A stretch of DNA of 64,000 nt from Streptomyces seoulensis (GCF_022846655.1 NZ_AP025667.1:533001-597000), one strand, 5' to 3'; numbered from the stretch's first letter, positions 55,699 to 64,000 are shown. Numbers and translations are program-made. The notes: a model not told the origin generated them from the sequence alone.

Positions 55699-57903
55699 GT
55701 GGCCACGTATCTCTACAAACTCGGCCGATTCGCCTTCCGGCGACGGCACTTCGTCGCCCTGCTGTGGGTCGCGCTGCTCACCCTCGCCGGGGTGGGCGCC
55801 GCCTCCGCGCCGCCCGCCGGCAACTCGTCCTTCTCCATCCCCGGCACCGAGGCCCAGCGCGCCTTCGACCTGCTGGAACAGCGCTTCCCGGGCATGAGCG
55901 CCGACGGCGCGACCGCCCGTGTCGTCTTCAAGGCGCCCGAGGGCCGGAAGATGACCGACGCCGGCAACAAGGCCGCGGTGGAGAAGACGGTCAAGGAGCT
56001 GGCCTCCGGCTCCGAGGTCGCGTCCGTCGCCGACCCTTACACCGGCAAGGCGGTCAGCCGGGACGGCACGATCGCCTACGCCTCGGTGAAGTACAAGGTC
56101 TCCGGCATGGAGCTGGAGGACGCCTCCCGTGACGCCCTCAAGGAGAGCGCCGGGCACGCGCGGGACGCGGGGCTGACCGTCGAGATCGGCGGCGACGCGC
56201 TCACCGCCACCCCCGAGACCGGGTCGAGCGAGGTCATCGGCATCGCCATGGCGGCCGTCGTCCTTGTCATCACCTTCGGCTCGCTCATCGCGGCCGGGCT
56301 GCCCCTGCTGACCGCGATCATCGGCGTCGGCATCGGCGTCTCCGCCATCGCCGCGCTCGCCAACCCGCTCGACCTCGGCTCCACCACCTCCACCCTGGCC
56401 ACGATGATCGGCCTCGCGGTCGGCATCGACTACGCCCTCTTCATCGTCTCCCGCTACCGCGCCGAACTGGCCGAGGGCCGCGAGCGCGAGGAGGCGGCGG
56501 GCCGGGCTGTCGGAACGGCGGGCTCGGCGGTGGTGTTCGCGGGGCTGACCGTCGTCATCGCGCTGGTCGGTCTGTCCGTCGTCAACATCCCGATGCTGAC
56601 CAAGATGGGCGTCGCGGCGGCGGGCACGGTCGCCATCGCCGTGCTGATCGCGCTCACCATGATCCCGGCGCTGCTCGGGTACGCGGGCCGTACGGTCAAG
56701 CCGGCCGGGGAGAAGAGCAAGCTGCTCGGCGGGGGCCGCGCGGCCAAGAAGGCCGGACGTCCCAACATGGGCACCCGCTGGGCGAGTTTCGTGGTCCGGC
56801 GCCCGGTCGCCGTGCTGCTGCTCGGTGTCGTCGGCCTCGGTGCCGCCGCCGTCCCGGCCGCCTCGCTCGAACTGGGCCTGCCCGACGACGGCTCCCAGCC
56901 CGTCTCCACCACCCAGCGCCGCGCCTACGACCTGCTCTCCGACGGCTTCGGCCCCGGCTTCAACGGCCCCCTGATGGTCGTGGTCGACGCCAAGGGCAGC
57001 GACGACCCCAAGGCCGCGTTCACCAAGGTCGGCGACGAGATCAAGGGCCTGAAGGACATCGTCACGGTCACCCCGCCCGCGCCCAACAAGGCGGGCGACA
57101 CCGCGATCATCACCGTCGTACCGAAGTCCCAGCCGTCCTCGGCCACCACCGAGGACCTGGTGCACGCGATCCGGGGCAGGAGCGCGGGCATCGCCTCCGC
57201 GACGGACGCGACGCTGCTGGTCACCGGGGCGACGGCGATGAACATCGACGTCTCCCAGAAGCTGAACGACGCGCTGCTGCCGTATCTCGCGCTGGTGGTC
57301 GGCCTCGCCTTCCTGCTGCTCATCGTGGTGTTCCGCTCGATCCTGGTCCCGCTGAAGGCGGCCCTCGGCTTCCTGCTCAGCGTGCTGGCGGCCCTCGGCG
57401 CGGTCGTCGCGGTCTTCCAGTGGGGCTGGCTGTCCGGCCTGATGAACGTCGAGCAGACCGGGCCGGTCATGTCGATGATGCCGATCTTCATGGTCGGCGT
57501 GGTCTTCGGACTCGCCATGGACTACGAGGTGTTCCTCGTGACCCGGATGCGTGAGGCGTACGTGCACGGGGAGAACCCGGGCCAGGCGGTCGTCACCGGC
57601 TTCCGCTACAGCGCCCGTGTCGTCACCGCCGCCGCCGTCATCATGGTCGCCGTCTTCTCCGGCTTCATCGGCTCCAGCGAGTCGATGATCAAGATGATCG
57701 GCTTCGGCCTCGCCATCGCCGTCTTCTTCGACGCCTTCATCGTCCGCATGGCCATAGTCCCGGCCGTCCTGGCCCTCCTCGGCCGCCGCGCCTGGTGGCT
57801 GCCGGCCTGGCTGGACCGCGTGCTTCCGAACGTGGACGTGGAGGGCGAGGGTCTGAAGACGCAGTCCGACCCGGACGAGGACCGCGAACTGGTCAGCGCC
57901 TGA
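55699..57903 (+). CDS. MMPL-family (RND) transporter
   Basis: A 734-residue exporter with the MMPL layout: TM1 (RHFVALLWVALLTLAGVGAASA), a large extracellular loop (about 35-170), TMs 2-6 with GLAVGIDYALFIVSRYRAEL (Asp-Tyr proton relay), a second loop and TMs 7-12 with FGLAMDYEVFLVTRMREAY. It exports lipids, siderophores or drugs with proton motive force. The start is GTG 55699 with GGGAG 9 nt upstream. Controlled by the upstream TetR by position. The substrate is not readable. Confidence 0.94.
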   Translation: MATYLYKLGRFAFRRRHFVALLWVALLTLAGVGAASAPPAGNSSFSIPGTEAQRAFDLLEQRFPGMSADGATARVVFKAPEGRKMTDAGNKAAVEKTVKELASGSEVASVADPYTGKAVSRDGTIAYASVKYKVSGMELEDASRDALKESAGHARDAGLTVEIGGDALTATPETGSSEVIGIAMAAVVLVITFGSLIAAGLPLLTAIIGVGIGVSAIAALANPLDLGSTTSTLATMIGLAVGIDYALFIVSRYRAELAEGREREEAAGRAVGTAGSAVVFAGLTVVIALVGLSVVNIPMLTKMGVAAAGTVAIAVLIALTMIPALLGYAGRTVKPAGEKSKLLGGGRAAKKAGRPNMGTRWASFVVRRPVAVLLLGVVGLGAAAVPAASLELGLPDDGSQPVSTTQRRAYDLLSDGFGPGFNGPLMVVVDAKGSDDPKAAFTKVGDEIKGLKDIVTVTPPAPNKAGDTAIITVVPKSQPSSATTEDLVHAIRGRSAGIASATDATLLVTGATAMNIDVSQKLNDALLPYLALVVGLAFLLLIVVFRSILVPLKAALGFLLSVLAALGAVVAVFQWGWLSGLMNVEQTGPVMSMMPIFMVGVVFGLAMDYEVFLVTRMREAYVHGENPGQAVVTGFRYSARVVTAAAVIMVAVFSGFIGSSESMIKMIGFGLAIAVFFDAFIVRMAIVPAVLALLGRRAWWLPAWLDRVLPNVDVEGEGLKTQSDPDEDRELVSA

Positions 57904-57915
57904 GGACACTTGACA

Positions 57916-57953
57916 CGGACGGCCGGTGAGGAGCGAATCCCGCCGGCCGTCCG
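57916..57953 (+). terminator. Terminator after MMPL gene
   Basis: Perfect 11-bp stem CGGACGGCCGG (57916-57926) and CCGGCCGTCCG (57943-57953), 16-nt loop, 12 nt after the stop. Confidence 0.75.
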
Positions 57954-58013
57954 CCGTCTCCCCGCCCGCCCGACCGTCCGTCCCCGGCGGCGCGGATGGC
58001 GGGGCTCAACCCC

Positions 58014-58044
58014 TTGTACAGGCCATGCGGTGATCCGTTAGCGT
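58014..58044 (+). promoter_or_regulatory. Promoter for EamA gene
   Basis: -35 TTGTAC (58014-58019), 18 nt, -10 TTAGCG/TAGCGT (58038-58044). The -10 ends 7 nt before an ATG at 58052, the geometry of a leaderless transcript. Confidence 0.5.
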
Positions 58045-58051
58045 GCCGGGT

Positions 58052-58078
58052 ATGACGACGTCTGGGATCGCCCGGTGA
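58052..58078 (+). CDS. Possible 8-codon leader ORF
   Basis: ATG 58052 starts a frame MTTSGIAR that stops at TGA 58076-58078, overlapping the GTG start (58075) of the EamA transporter as GTGA. It sits at the predicted transcription start and has no Shine-Dalgarno. It may couple leaderless initiation to translation of the transporter; alternatively it is chance. Confidence 0.35.
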   Translation: MTTSGIAR

Positions 58079-58920
58079 CGCCGATCGTCACCGCTGCCGT
58101 GCTGCTGGCCGCGTTCACCCACGCCGGGTGGAACGCCATCGCGCACCGAATAAGCGACAAGTTGACCGGGTTCACACTCATCGCCGGGGGCGGGCTCGTC
58201 GTCGGGCTGGTGATGGGGCTGTTCGCGCCGTGGCCGGCGGGGCCCGCCTGGCCGTATCTGCTGGTGTCGGCCGGGGTGCATGTGGCGTACTACGCCCTGC
58301 TCATGACCTCCTTCCGGCTCGGCGACTTCGGGCAGGCGTACCCCATCGCGCGCGGTACCGCGCCGCTGGTCGTGACCGTGCTGGCCGCGCTGTTCGCGCA
58401 CGAGGTGCCCGGCGGATGGGCGGCGGCCGGGGTCGCCGTGTCGTGCGTCGGGCTGACCGGGGTGAGCCTGTGGGGGTTGCGGGGGCGGAAGCCGGACTGG
58501 AAGGCCATCGGGGCCGCGGTCGCCACGGGCCTCACCATCGCCGTCTACACCGTCCTCGACGGGGTCGGGGTACGGCACGCGGACACCCCGCTCGGGTACA
58601 TCGCCTGGCTGATGGTCGTCCAGGGGATCTTCATCCCGGCCTACATGTACGCCCGGGTACGCGGCGACATGGTGCGCCAGCTCAAGCCGTACGCCGTGCT
58701 CGGGCTGCTCGGCGCCGTCCTCTCCGTCGCCGCGTACGCGCTGGTGCTCTGGGCGCAGACCCGGGCCCCGCTCGCCCCCGTCGCCGCGCTGCGGGAGTCC
58801 TCGATCATCGTGGGGGCGGCCATCGGGGCGCTGTTCTTCAAGGAGCGCTTCGGGGCGCCGAGGATCGCGGCGGCCGGTCTGCTGGTCGTGGGCATCGGGC
58901 TGATGCTGCACGCGGGATGA
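58075..58920 (+). CDS. EamA/DMT-family transporter
   Basis: A 281-residue membrane protein with 10 hydrophobic helices in two EamA repeats (AAFTHAGWNAIAHRISDKL start; second half AVYTVLDGVGVRHADTPLGY, ending ALRESSIIVGAAIGALFFKERFG). Probable metabolite or amino-acid exporter of the drug/metabolite superfamily. It has no good Shine-Dalgarno; a short overlapping ORF precedes it. Confidence 0.9.
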   Translation: MTPIVTAAVLLAAFTHAGWNAIAHRISDKLTGFTLIAGGGLVVGLVMGLFAPWPAGPAWPYLLVSAGVHVAYYALLMTSFRLGDFGQAYPIARGTAPLVVTVLAALFAHEVPGGWAAAGVAVSCVGLTGVSLWGLRGRKPDWKAIGAAVATGLTIAVYTVLDGVGVRHADTPLGYIAWLMVVQGIFIPAYMYARVRGDMVRQLKPYAVLGLLGAVLSVAAYALVLWAQTRAPLAPVAALRESSIIVGAAIGALFFKERFGAPRIAAAGLLVVGIGLMLHAG

Positions 58921-58929
58921 GCCGCCGCT

Positions 58930-58980
58930 CTGTCGGCCCGCTGTCGGGGCTGTCGGGGCGGTGTCGGCCGGCTGTCGGGA
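58930..58980 (+). repeat. Irregular CTGTCGG repeats
   Basis: Five copies of (C/G)TGTCGG separated by 2-6 nt in the gap between the EamA gene and the FAD monooxygenase. No function proposed. Confidence 0.7.
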
Positions 58981-59047
58981 CGGGTTGCGACCTTGGTGGA
59001 GCCGACCGGGTGACCGCCCGGCGGGAACTCCACGGCGAGGAGAAGCC

Positions 59048-60169
59048 ATGTCCACCCACGTCACGATCATCGGTGCGGGTCTCGGCGGGCTGACGCTGGC
59101 CCGGGTGCTGCACGTGCACGGGATCGCGTCGACCGTGTACGAGGCGGAGGCGTCGGCGGGCGCGCGTACGCAGGGCGGGATGCTCGACATCCATGACTAC
59201 AACGGCCAACTGGCCCTCGAAGCGGCCGACCTGATGGAGGAGTTCCGGGCCATCATCCTGGAGGGCCGCCAGGCGATGCGGTTCTTCCACCGGGACGGCA
59301 CGCTCCTGTTCGACAAGGCCGACGACGGTACGGGCGGCCGCCCCGAGGTGCAGCGCGGTGAGCTGCGGCAGATCCTGCTGGACTCGCTTCCCGAGGGCAC
59401 CGTCCGCTGGGGCCGCAAGGTCAGCGGCGCCCGCACCCTGGCCGACGGCCGCCACGAGGTCACCTTCGCCGACGGCACCTGTGTCACGGCCGACCTCCTC
59501 GTCGGCGCGGACGGCGCATGGTCGCGGGTCCGGCCGCTGCTCTCCGACGCGGTCCCCGAGTACGCCGGCGAGGCGTTCGTCGAGACCTACCTCTTCGACG
59601 TCGAGACCCGGCACCCGGCCGTCGCCGAGATGGTCGGCGGCGGGATGTTCGGCGCGGTCGACCCGGACGGGGACGGGCAGTGGATCGGGGCGCACCGCGA
59701 GAAGGGCGAGACGATCCACGCCTACGTCACGCTCGCCAGGCCCCTGGACTGGTTCGACGGCATCGACTTCACCGACCTCGCCGGGGCGACCGCGCGGATC
59801 GCGGCGGAGTTCGAGGGCTGGGCGCCGGAGTTCGGCGCCCTCGTCACCGGGTCCGACACCGCCCCGTTCCTGCGTCCCCACCTCACGCTGCCCATCGGCC
59901 ACCGCTGGGACCGGGTGCCCGGGGTGACCCTGGTCGGCGACGCCGCCCACATCTCCGTCCCCAACGGGGAGGGCGCCAACCTCGCCATGCTGGACGCCGC
60001 CGAACTCGGCGAGGCGCTCGCCGCGCACCCCGGCGACACCGAGGCCGCGCTGGCCGCGTACGAGCGCGTGCTGTTCCCGCGCAGTGCCGACGCCGCCGCG
60101 GAGGCCCACCACAAGCCGACGTCCGCGGAACTGATCGAATTCTTCACGCAGGACGAGCAGGCCCGCTGA
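59048..60169 (+). CDS. TetX-like FAD-dependent monooxygenase
   Basis: A 373-residue class A flavoprotein monooxygenase. FAD motif VTIIGAGLGGLTLARVLHVHGI, then QGGMLDIHDYNGQLALEAADL, a RPEVQRGELRQILLDSLPEGTVRWGRKV stretch, DLLVGADGAWSRVR (GADG, DG motif) and TLVGDAAHISVPNGEGANLAMLDAAELG (GD motif). The MLDIH...NGQ and R-x-ELR-x-ILL-SL...V-W-RK arrangement is close to the TetX tetracycline-inactivating group, but many such enzymes act on other aromatics. GAGGAG is 5 nt before the ATG. No tetracycline pump or regulator is adjacent. Confidence 0.9.
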   Translation: MSTHVTIIGAGLGGLTLARVLHVHGIASTVYEAEASAGARTQGGMLDIHDYNGQLALEAADLMEEFRAIILEGRQAMRFFHRDGTLLFDKADDGTGGRPEVQRGELRQILLDSLPEGTVRWGRKVSGARTLADGRHEVTFADGTCVTADLLVGADGAWSRVRPLLSDAVPEYAGEAFVETYLFDVETRHPAVAEMVGGGMFGAVDPDGDGQWIGAHREKGETIHAYVTLARPLDWFDGIDFTDLAGATARIAAEFEGWAPEFGALVTGSDTAPFLRPHLTLPIGHRWDRVPGVTLVGDAAHISVPNGEGANLAMLDAAELGEALAAHPGDTEAALAAYERVLFPRSADAAAEAHHKPTSAELIEFFTQDEQAR

Positions 60170-60255
60170 GCCACGGCGGGGCGGGCGGGGTTTGCGGGCA
60201 GGATGGGGGGCGAGGGACATGATCGACGAGACCTCGTGAGAAGGAGAGCCACCGT

Positions 60256-61152
60256 ATGACCGTCACCGACCGGCCGACCGTCGCCGTGCTGGGCACCGGC
60301 ATCATGGGCGCCGCCATGGCCCGCAACCTCGCCGCCGCCGGGCTCCCGGTACGCGCCTGGAACCGGACCCGCGCCAAGGCCGAGCCGCTGGCCGCCGACG
60401 GCGTCCGCGTCACCGGCACGCCCGCCGAGGCGGTCGAGGGCGCCGACGTGGTCCTGACCATGCTGTACGACGGCGACACGGTGCTGGAGGTCATGCGCGA
60501 GGCGGCGCCCGCGCTGCGTCCGGGCACGCCGTGGGTGCAGAGCACCACCGCCGGGACCGAACTGACCGGCCGCCTCGCCGCCTTCGCCCGCGAGCACGGC
60601 CTGGAGTTCTACGACGCGCCCGTGCTCGGCACCCGCAAGCCCGCCGAGGACGGCCTGCTCACCGTGCTGGCCGCCGGACCCGAGGCGGGCCGGAGCACCC
60701 TGGCACCGGTCTTCGACGCGGTCGGCTCCCGCACGGTGTGGACCGGCGAGGACGGCGCCGAGGGCAGCGCCAGCAGGCTCAAGCTGGTCGCCAACAACTG
60801 GGTGCTCGCGATCACCGCGGCCACCGGAGAGGTGCTGGCCCTCGCCCAGGCCCTCGGCGTCGACCCGCGCTCGTTCTTCGACCTGATCGAGGGCGGACCG
60901 CTGGACATGGGCTATCTGCGGGCCAAGTCCGCGCTGGTGCTGGACGGGCAGTTGTCCCCGGCCTCCTTCGCCGTGGCCACCGCCGAGAAGGACGCCCGCC
61001 TCATCGTGGCCGCCGCCGAGCGGGGCGGCGTCCGCCTCGACCTCGCCGAGGCCACCGCCGACCGCTTCGCCCGCGCCGCCGCCCAGGGCCACGCCGACGA
61101 GGACATGGCGGCGGCCTACTTCGCCAGCTTCGAGGAGAAGACCGAAGGCTGA
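60256..61152 (+). CDS. 3-hydroxyisobutyrate-dehydrogenase-family oxidoreductase
   Basis: A 298-residue NAD(P)-dependent reductase. Cofactor motif VAVLGTGIMGAAMARNLAAAG, substrate loop (here LEFYDAPVLGTRKPAEDGLLTVLAAG in place of the usual DAPVSGG), and catalytic Lys in SRLKLVANNWVLA. The altered loop (VLGT for VSGG) suggests a different substrate from hydroxyisobutyrate. AAGGAGA is 10 nt before the ATG. Confidence 0.92.
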   Translation: MTVTDRPTVAVLGTGIMGAAMARNLAAAGLPVRAWNRTRAKAEPLAADGVRVTGTPAEAVEGADVVLTMLYDGDTVLEVMREAAPALRPGTPWVQSTTAGTELTGRLAAFAREHGLEFYDAPVLGTRKPAEDGLLTVLAAGPEAGRSTLAPVFDAVGSRTVWTGEDGAEGSASRLKLVANNWVLAITAATGEVLALAQALGVDPRSFFDLIEGGPLDMGYLRAKSALVLDGQLSPASFAVATAEKDARLIVAAAERGGVRLDLAEATADRFARAAAQGHADEDMAAAYFASFEEKTEG

Positions 61153-61234
61153 CCGGCACCGGCCGACATGAACTTCACCGGACGCGGGAGCACCCTGGAA
61201 GCAGGGGTCACGGTGGTTTTCGGAGGTGGTCGGG

Positions 61235-61510
61235 ATGATGCACGACTCCGTGGGTTGGCACATCGAGCTGGAGTTCGAGGAGGACGACCTGCACACGCGC
61301 GCGGCGGCGATGGTGCGGCTGCCGGACGGCAGCGAGGTGCGGGCGCACGGGCACGCCACCCGGCACCGGGTCGACGCCAACCAGCCGAGGGTCGGCGAGG
61401 AGATCGCCGGCGCCCGCGCCCTGAACGAACTGGCCATGCGGCTGCTGACCAAGGCGCACGAGGAGATCGACGCGGACTCCGGGCGCGTCTCGCACCCGAT
61501 CCATGTCTAG
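61235..61510 (+). CDS. DUF1876 (dsRBD-like) protein
   Basis: A 91-residue small protein with WHIELEFEEDDLHTRAAAMVRLPDGSEVRAHGHATRHRVD and GEEIAGARALNELAMRLLTKAHEEID, the DUF1876 pattern. Function unknown. GGAGG (61222-61226) is 8 nt before ATG 61235; the next codon is also ATG. Three nt separate its stop from the convergent hydrolase stop. Confidence 0.9.
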   Translation: MMHDSVGWHIELEFEEDDLHTRAAAMVRLPDGSEVRAHGHATRHRVDANQPRVGEEIAGARALNELAMRLLTKAHEEIDADSGRVSHPIHV

Positions 61511-61513
61511 CGG

Positions 61514-62686
61514 TCAGCCCCGGCCCAGTACGTCCCGCAGAGCCCGTACCAGCGACTGCGCCCTCGGGTCCGCCGTCGCTCCGCCGCGGAAGCCGTTGGT
61601 GACGTAGCCGAAGGCGATGCCCGAACCGGGGTCGGCGAAGGCGAGGGCGCCGCCCCGGCCGGGGTGGCCGAAGGAGCCGGGGCCGAGCAGCGGGGACGCG
61701 GGGCCGTGGAGCATGAAGCCGAGGCCGAACCGGGTGCCCACCACGAGCACCCGGTCCGGCCCCGCCGACGCCTCGGCGCGGGCCAGCTCCACCGTCCGGG
61801 GGGTGAACAGCCGCGTTCCGCCGTCCACTTCACCGATCAGCGAGGCGTACACCCGGGCCAGCCCGTCGGCGGTGGCGATGCCGTTGGAGGCGGGCAGCGC
61901 GGCGGCGCGGTACGCGGGCGCGTTCTCGTCCGGCAGCGGGGTGATCGCGGCGAAGGCGCGCCGGGTGAGGGAGTCCGGGTCGGCATAGGCGTCGGCCACG
62001 GCACGCTTGGGCCGCACCTTCAGGGCGCCGGCCGCCTCGGGCGCCGTCACCGGGCCCACCCGGCCCACGCGGGACTGCTCCGAGGAGGGCAGCCCCAGCC
62101 ACATCCCGGCCCCCGCCGGCGCCGTGATCCCGGCCGCGACGAACTCGCCCGCCGGACGCCCGGTGACGCGCCGGATCAGTTCGCCGGTGAGCCAGCTATA
62201 GGTCTGCGCGTGGTAGCCGTGGTCCGTGCCCGGCTCCCACACCGGCGCCTGGGCGGCGACGGCCGCCGCACCGAGGTCCGGGTCGGCGGCCTCCTCGGGC
62301 GTCAGCGGCCGGTCCAGCACCGGCACCCCCGCCCGGTGGGCGAGCAGGTCGCGCACGAGGGTGCGCTCCTTGCCCGCCGCCTTGAACTCCGGCCAGTACG
62401 TGCCCACGGGGGCGTCCAGGTCCAGCAGGCCCCGCTGGTGCAGCAGCAGGAGCGCGGCGGCGGCCACGCCCTTGGTGGCGGAGCGCACGACCTGCGCGGT
62501 ACCGCGCTCCCAGGGCGCCGTGCCGTCCACGTCACGGGTGCCCGCCCACAGGTCCACGACCCGGTGTCCGTCCCGGTAGACGGCGACGGCCGCGCCCCGC
62601 TCCCCGAGCCGGGAGAAGTTCGCCGCGAACGCCTCCCTGACCGGCTCGAAGCCCTCGGCCACCGTGCCGTGCACGTTCACATCCAC
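61514..62686 (-). CDS. Class C beta-lactamase-fold serine hydrolase (EstB-like)
   Basis: A 390-residue enzyme. Catalytic SxxK is Ser69-A-T-Lys72 in VVRSATKGVAAAAL; the second motif Tyr is Tyr163 in HAQTYSWLTGEL; the third is HPG (GSFGHPGRGGALAFADP) in place of KTG. No signal peptide, so more likely a cytoplasmic esterase than a secreted beta-lactamase. The start is GTG 62686 with AAAGGGA 6 nt upstream. Confidence 0.92.
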   Translation of the reverse strand: MDVNVHGTVAEGFEPVREAFAANFSRLGERGAAVAVYRDGHRVVDLWAGTRDVDGTAPWERGTAQVVRSATKGVAAAALLLLHQRGLLDLDAPVGTYWPEFKAAGKERTLVRDLLAHRAGVPVLDRPLTPEEAADPDLGAAAVAAQAPVWEPGTDHGYHAQTYSWLTGELIRRVTGRPAGEFVAAGITAPAGAGMWLGLPSSEQSRVGRVGPVTAPEAAGALKVRPKRAVADAYADPDSLTRRAFAAITPLPDENAPAYRAAALPASNGIATADGLARVYASLIGEVDGGTRLFTPRTVELARAEASAGPDRVLVVGTRFGLGFMLHGPASPLLGPGSFGHPGRGGALAFADPGSGIAFGYVTNGFRGGATADPRAQSLVRALRDVLGRG

Positions 62687-62765
62687 GCCGTATCCCTTTC
62701 CTCGCCCGCACTCATGAGTGAAACACGGGCGTACGGCCTTGGATTCCTCGGCCCTGGCGGGAGCC

Positions 62766-63518
62766 TTACGCGTCCAGCGCCACCGTGCGCGGGTCGAACC
62801 CGAAGGGCAGCTCCAGCCGGTGCGCCCGCATCAGGGTGTCGTCGGAGAGCAGCTTGCCGGTGGGGCCGTCGGCCGCGATCACCCCGTCGCTGAGGATCAG
62901 CGCGCGCGGGCACAGCTCAAGGGCGTAGGGCAGGTCGTGCGTGACCATGAGGACCGTCACGTCCAACGACCGGAGGATGTCGGCCAGTTCGCGCCGGGAG
63001 GCCGGGTCGAGGTTGGAGGAGGGTTCGTCGAGGACGAGGATCTCCGGCTCCATCGCCAGCACGGTCGCCACCGCCACCCGGCGCCGCTGCCCGAAGGAGA
63101 GATGGTGCGGGGGCCGGTCGGCGAACCCGGCCATGCCGACCTGCTCCAGCGCGGTCCGCACCCGCTCCTCCAGCGCCGCCCCCTTCAGTCCGGCCGCCGC
63201 CGGTCCGAACGCCACGTCCTCGCGCACGGTCGGCATGAAGAGCTGGTCGTCGGGGTCCTGGAAGACGATGCCGACCTTCTGCCGGATCTCCGCCATGTGC
63301 CGCTTGCCGACCGGCAGTCCGGCGACCGTCACCGTGCCGGTGCCGCCGGACAGGATGCCGTTCAGATGCAGCACGAGGGTGGTCTTGCCCGCGCCGTTGG
63401 GGCCGAGCAGCGCGACCCGCTCGCCGCGCGGCACGGTGAAGTCGACGCCGAACAGGGCCTGGTGGCCGTCGGGATAGGCGAAGGCGAGGCCGGAGACCTC
63501 GAGCGATGCGGTACTCAC
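62766..63518 (-). CDS. cbiO: Cobalt/nickel ECF transporter ATPase
   Basis: A 250-residue ABC ATPase. Walker A GPNGAGKTT, Q-loop VFQDPDDQLFMPTVREDVAFGP (typical of CbiO), signature LSFGQRRRVAVA, Walker B ILVLDEPSS and H-loop VTHD. It powers the ECF importer with the adjacent CbiQ. GTG 63518 overlaps the cbiQ stop (GTGA), so the two are coupled; the metal specificity is inferred from family and needs the CbiM component outside the window. Confidence 0.93.
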   Translation of the reverse strand: MSTASLEVSGLAFAYPDGHQALFGVDFTVPRGERVALLGPNGAGKTTLVLHLNGILSGGTGTVTVAGLPVGKRHMAEIRQKVGIVFQDPDDQLFMPTVREDVAFGPAAAGLKGAALEERVRTALEQVGMAGFADRPPHHLSFGQRRRVAVATVLAMEPEILVLDEPSSNLDPASRRELADILRSLDVTVLMVTHDLPYALELCPRALILSDGVIAADGPTGKLLSDDTLMRAHRLELPFGFDPRTVALDA

Positions 63519-64000
63519 AGGAACCATCCCAGCAGACAGACGACGAGGGCGGAGCAGGGCAGGGCCAGGGCGTACGACCACTGGGCACGGGTCGCGCTCA
63601 CCTCGTCGATGACCGGCATCGACCCGGCGTAGCCCCGGCTCACCATGGCCAGATGGACCCGCTCGCCGCGCTCGTAGGAGCGGATGAACAGCGCGCCCGC
63701 GGACTTGGCGAGCACGCCCCACTGCCCGATCCCGCGCGCCTCGAAGCCGCGCGACTCGCGGGCGATCCGCATCCGGCGCATCTCGTCGGTGATGACGTCG
63801 CCGTAGCGGATCATGAAGGAGGCGATCTGCACCAGCAGCGGCGGCAGCTTCAGCCGCTGCAGTCCGAGCAGCAGCTCGCGCAGGTCGGTGGTGGCGGCCA
63901 GCAGCACGGACGCGGCGACGCCCAGGGTGCCCTTGGCCAGCACGTTCCAGGCGCCCCACAGGCCGTTGACGCTCAGCGAGAGCCCGAGGACGTGCACCCG
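63515..64000 (-). CDS. cbiQ: ECF transporter transmembrane protein CbiQ (partial)
   Basis: The C-terminal 161 residues of a CbiQ-type T-component; the 5' part runs off the right edge. FMIRYGDVITDEMRRMRIARESRGFEARGI carries the conserved A-R-x-S-R-G coupling helix that docks with CbiO, followed by SYERGERVHLAMVSRGYAGSMPVI, the second coupling motif, and a final membrane helix. Confidence 0.92.
   Translation of the reverse strand, partial: RVHVLGLSLSVNGLWGAWNVLAKGTLGVAASVLLAATTDLRELLLGLQRLKLPPLLVQIASFMIRYGDVITDEMRRMRIARESRGFEARGIGQWGVLAKSAGALFIRSYERGERVHLAMVSRGYAGSMPVIDEVSATRAQWSYALALPCSALVVCLLGWFL

Noticed and set aside
61514..62686. Calling the SxxK hydrolase a beta-lactamase resistance gene
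   Set aside because: No signal peptide and an HPG motif in place of KTG; EstB-like esterase is the better reading.

Overview
The window is one contiguous piece of a high-GC actinomycete chromosome, almost certainly Streptomyces. The grounds are very strong G/C third-position bias, many GTG starts plus a few TTG starts, several genes whose start codon lies 6-7 nt after a TAnnnT -10 box (leaderless), and a gene set typical of the genus: DUF5753/DUF397 pair, hrdD, fruRKA, MscL, Glp/SepX, HelR, tricorn protease. There is no phage, IS, CRISPR or biosynthetic cluster. This is core and near-core chromosome rich in small regulator-plus-transporter modules.

Left part (1-20 kb): the end of an HTH/DUF5753 regulator with its DUF397 partner; ArsR-glutathione peroxidase divergent from an MFS-DksA pair; a BASS symporter; a DHA2 pump; DUF2252 and CMD-like proteins; amphi-Trp protein; tRNA-Arg(CCT); a secreted M6 metalloprotease. 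TetR/DHA2, MarR/DODA dioxygenase, GNAT, the alternative sigma factor hrdD with a sigmaR-type promoter, TetR, and WYL/MFS units follow. Many divergent regulator/target pairs carry a clear inverted repeat between them.

Middle (21-37 kb): the fructose operon fruR-fruK-(small ORF)-fruA; DUF6227; P1 peptidase; flavin reductase; MscL; a CpaB/SAF protein; MTA phosphorylase; an FmdB zinc-ribbon protein preceded by a CIRCE-like element; an MFS pump; a K+/H+-type antiporter; and a membrane-anchored penicillin-acylase-family hydrolase. Next (37-43 kb) is the galU-glp-moaC-mog-rimJ-sepX locus. It mixes nucleotide-sugar and molybdopterin genes with the gephyrin-like Glp and its membrane partner SepX/GlpR, which act in actinobacterial cell division. 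5-FCL lies divergently upstream and tRNA-Ala(CGC) closes the block.

Right part (43-64 kb): divergent GNAT/exodeoxyribonuclease III; a MerR regulator divergent from a Baeyer-Villiger-type monooxygenase-hydrolase-SDR operon; HelR, an RNA polymerase-rescuing motor, with a rifamycin-associated element (RAE) upstream; a tricorn-like protease; TetR-MMPL; an EamA transporter preceded by an overlapping 8-codon ORF; a TetX-like FAD monooxygenase; a HIBADH-family reductase; DUF1876; a class-C-type serine hydrolase; and the cbiO-cbiQ end of an ECF cobalt/nickel transporter that runs off the right edge.

Gene starts were chosen from Shine-Dalgarno position, leaderless geometry or stop/start overlap, so several are shorter than the longest open frame. 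All family names come from motif recognition by eye; no search was run.
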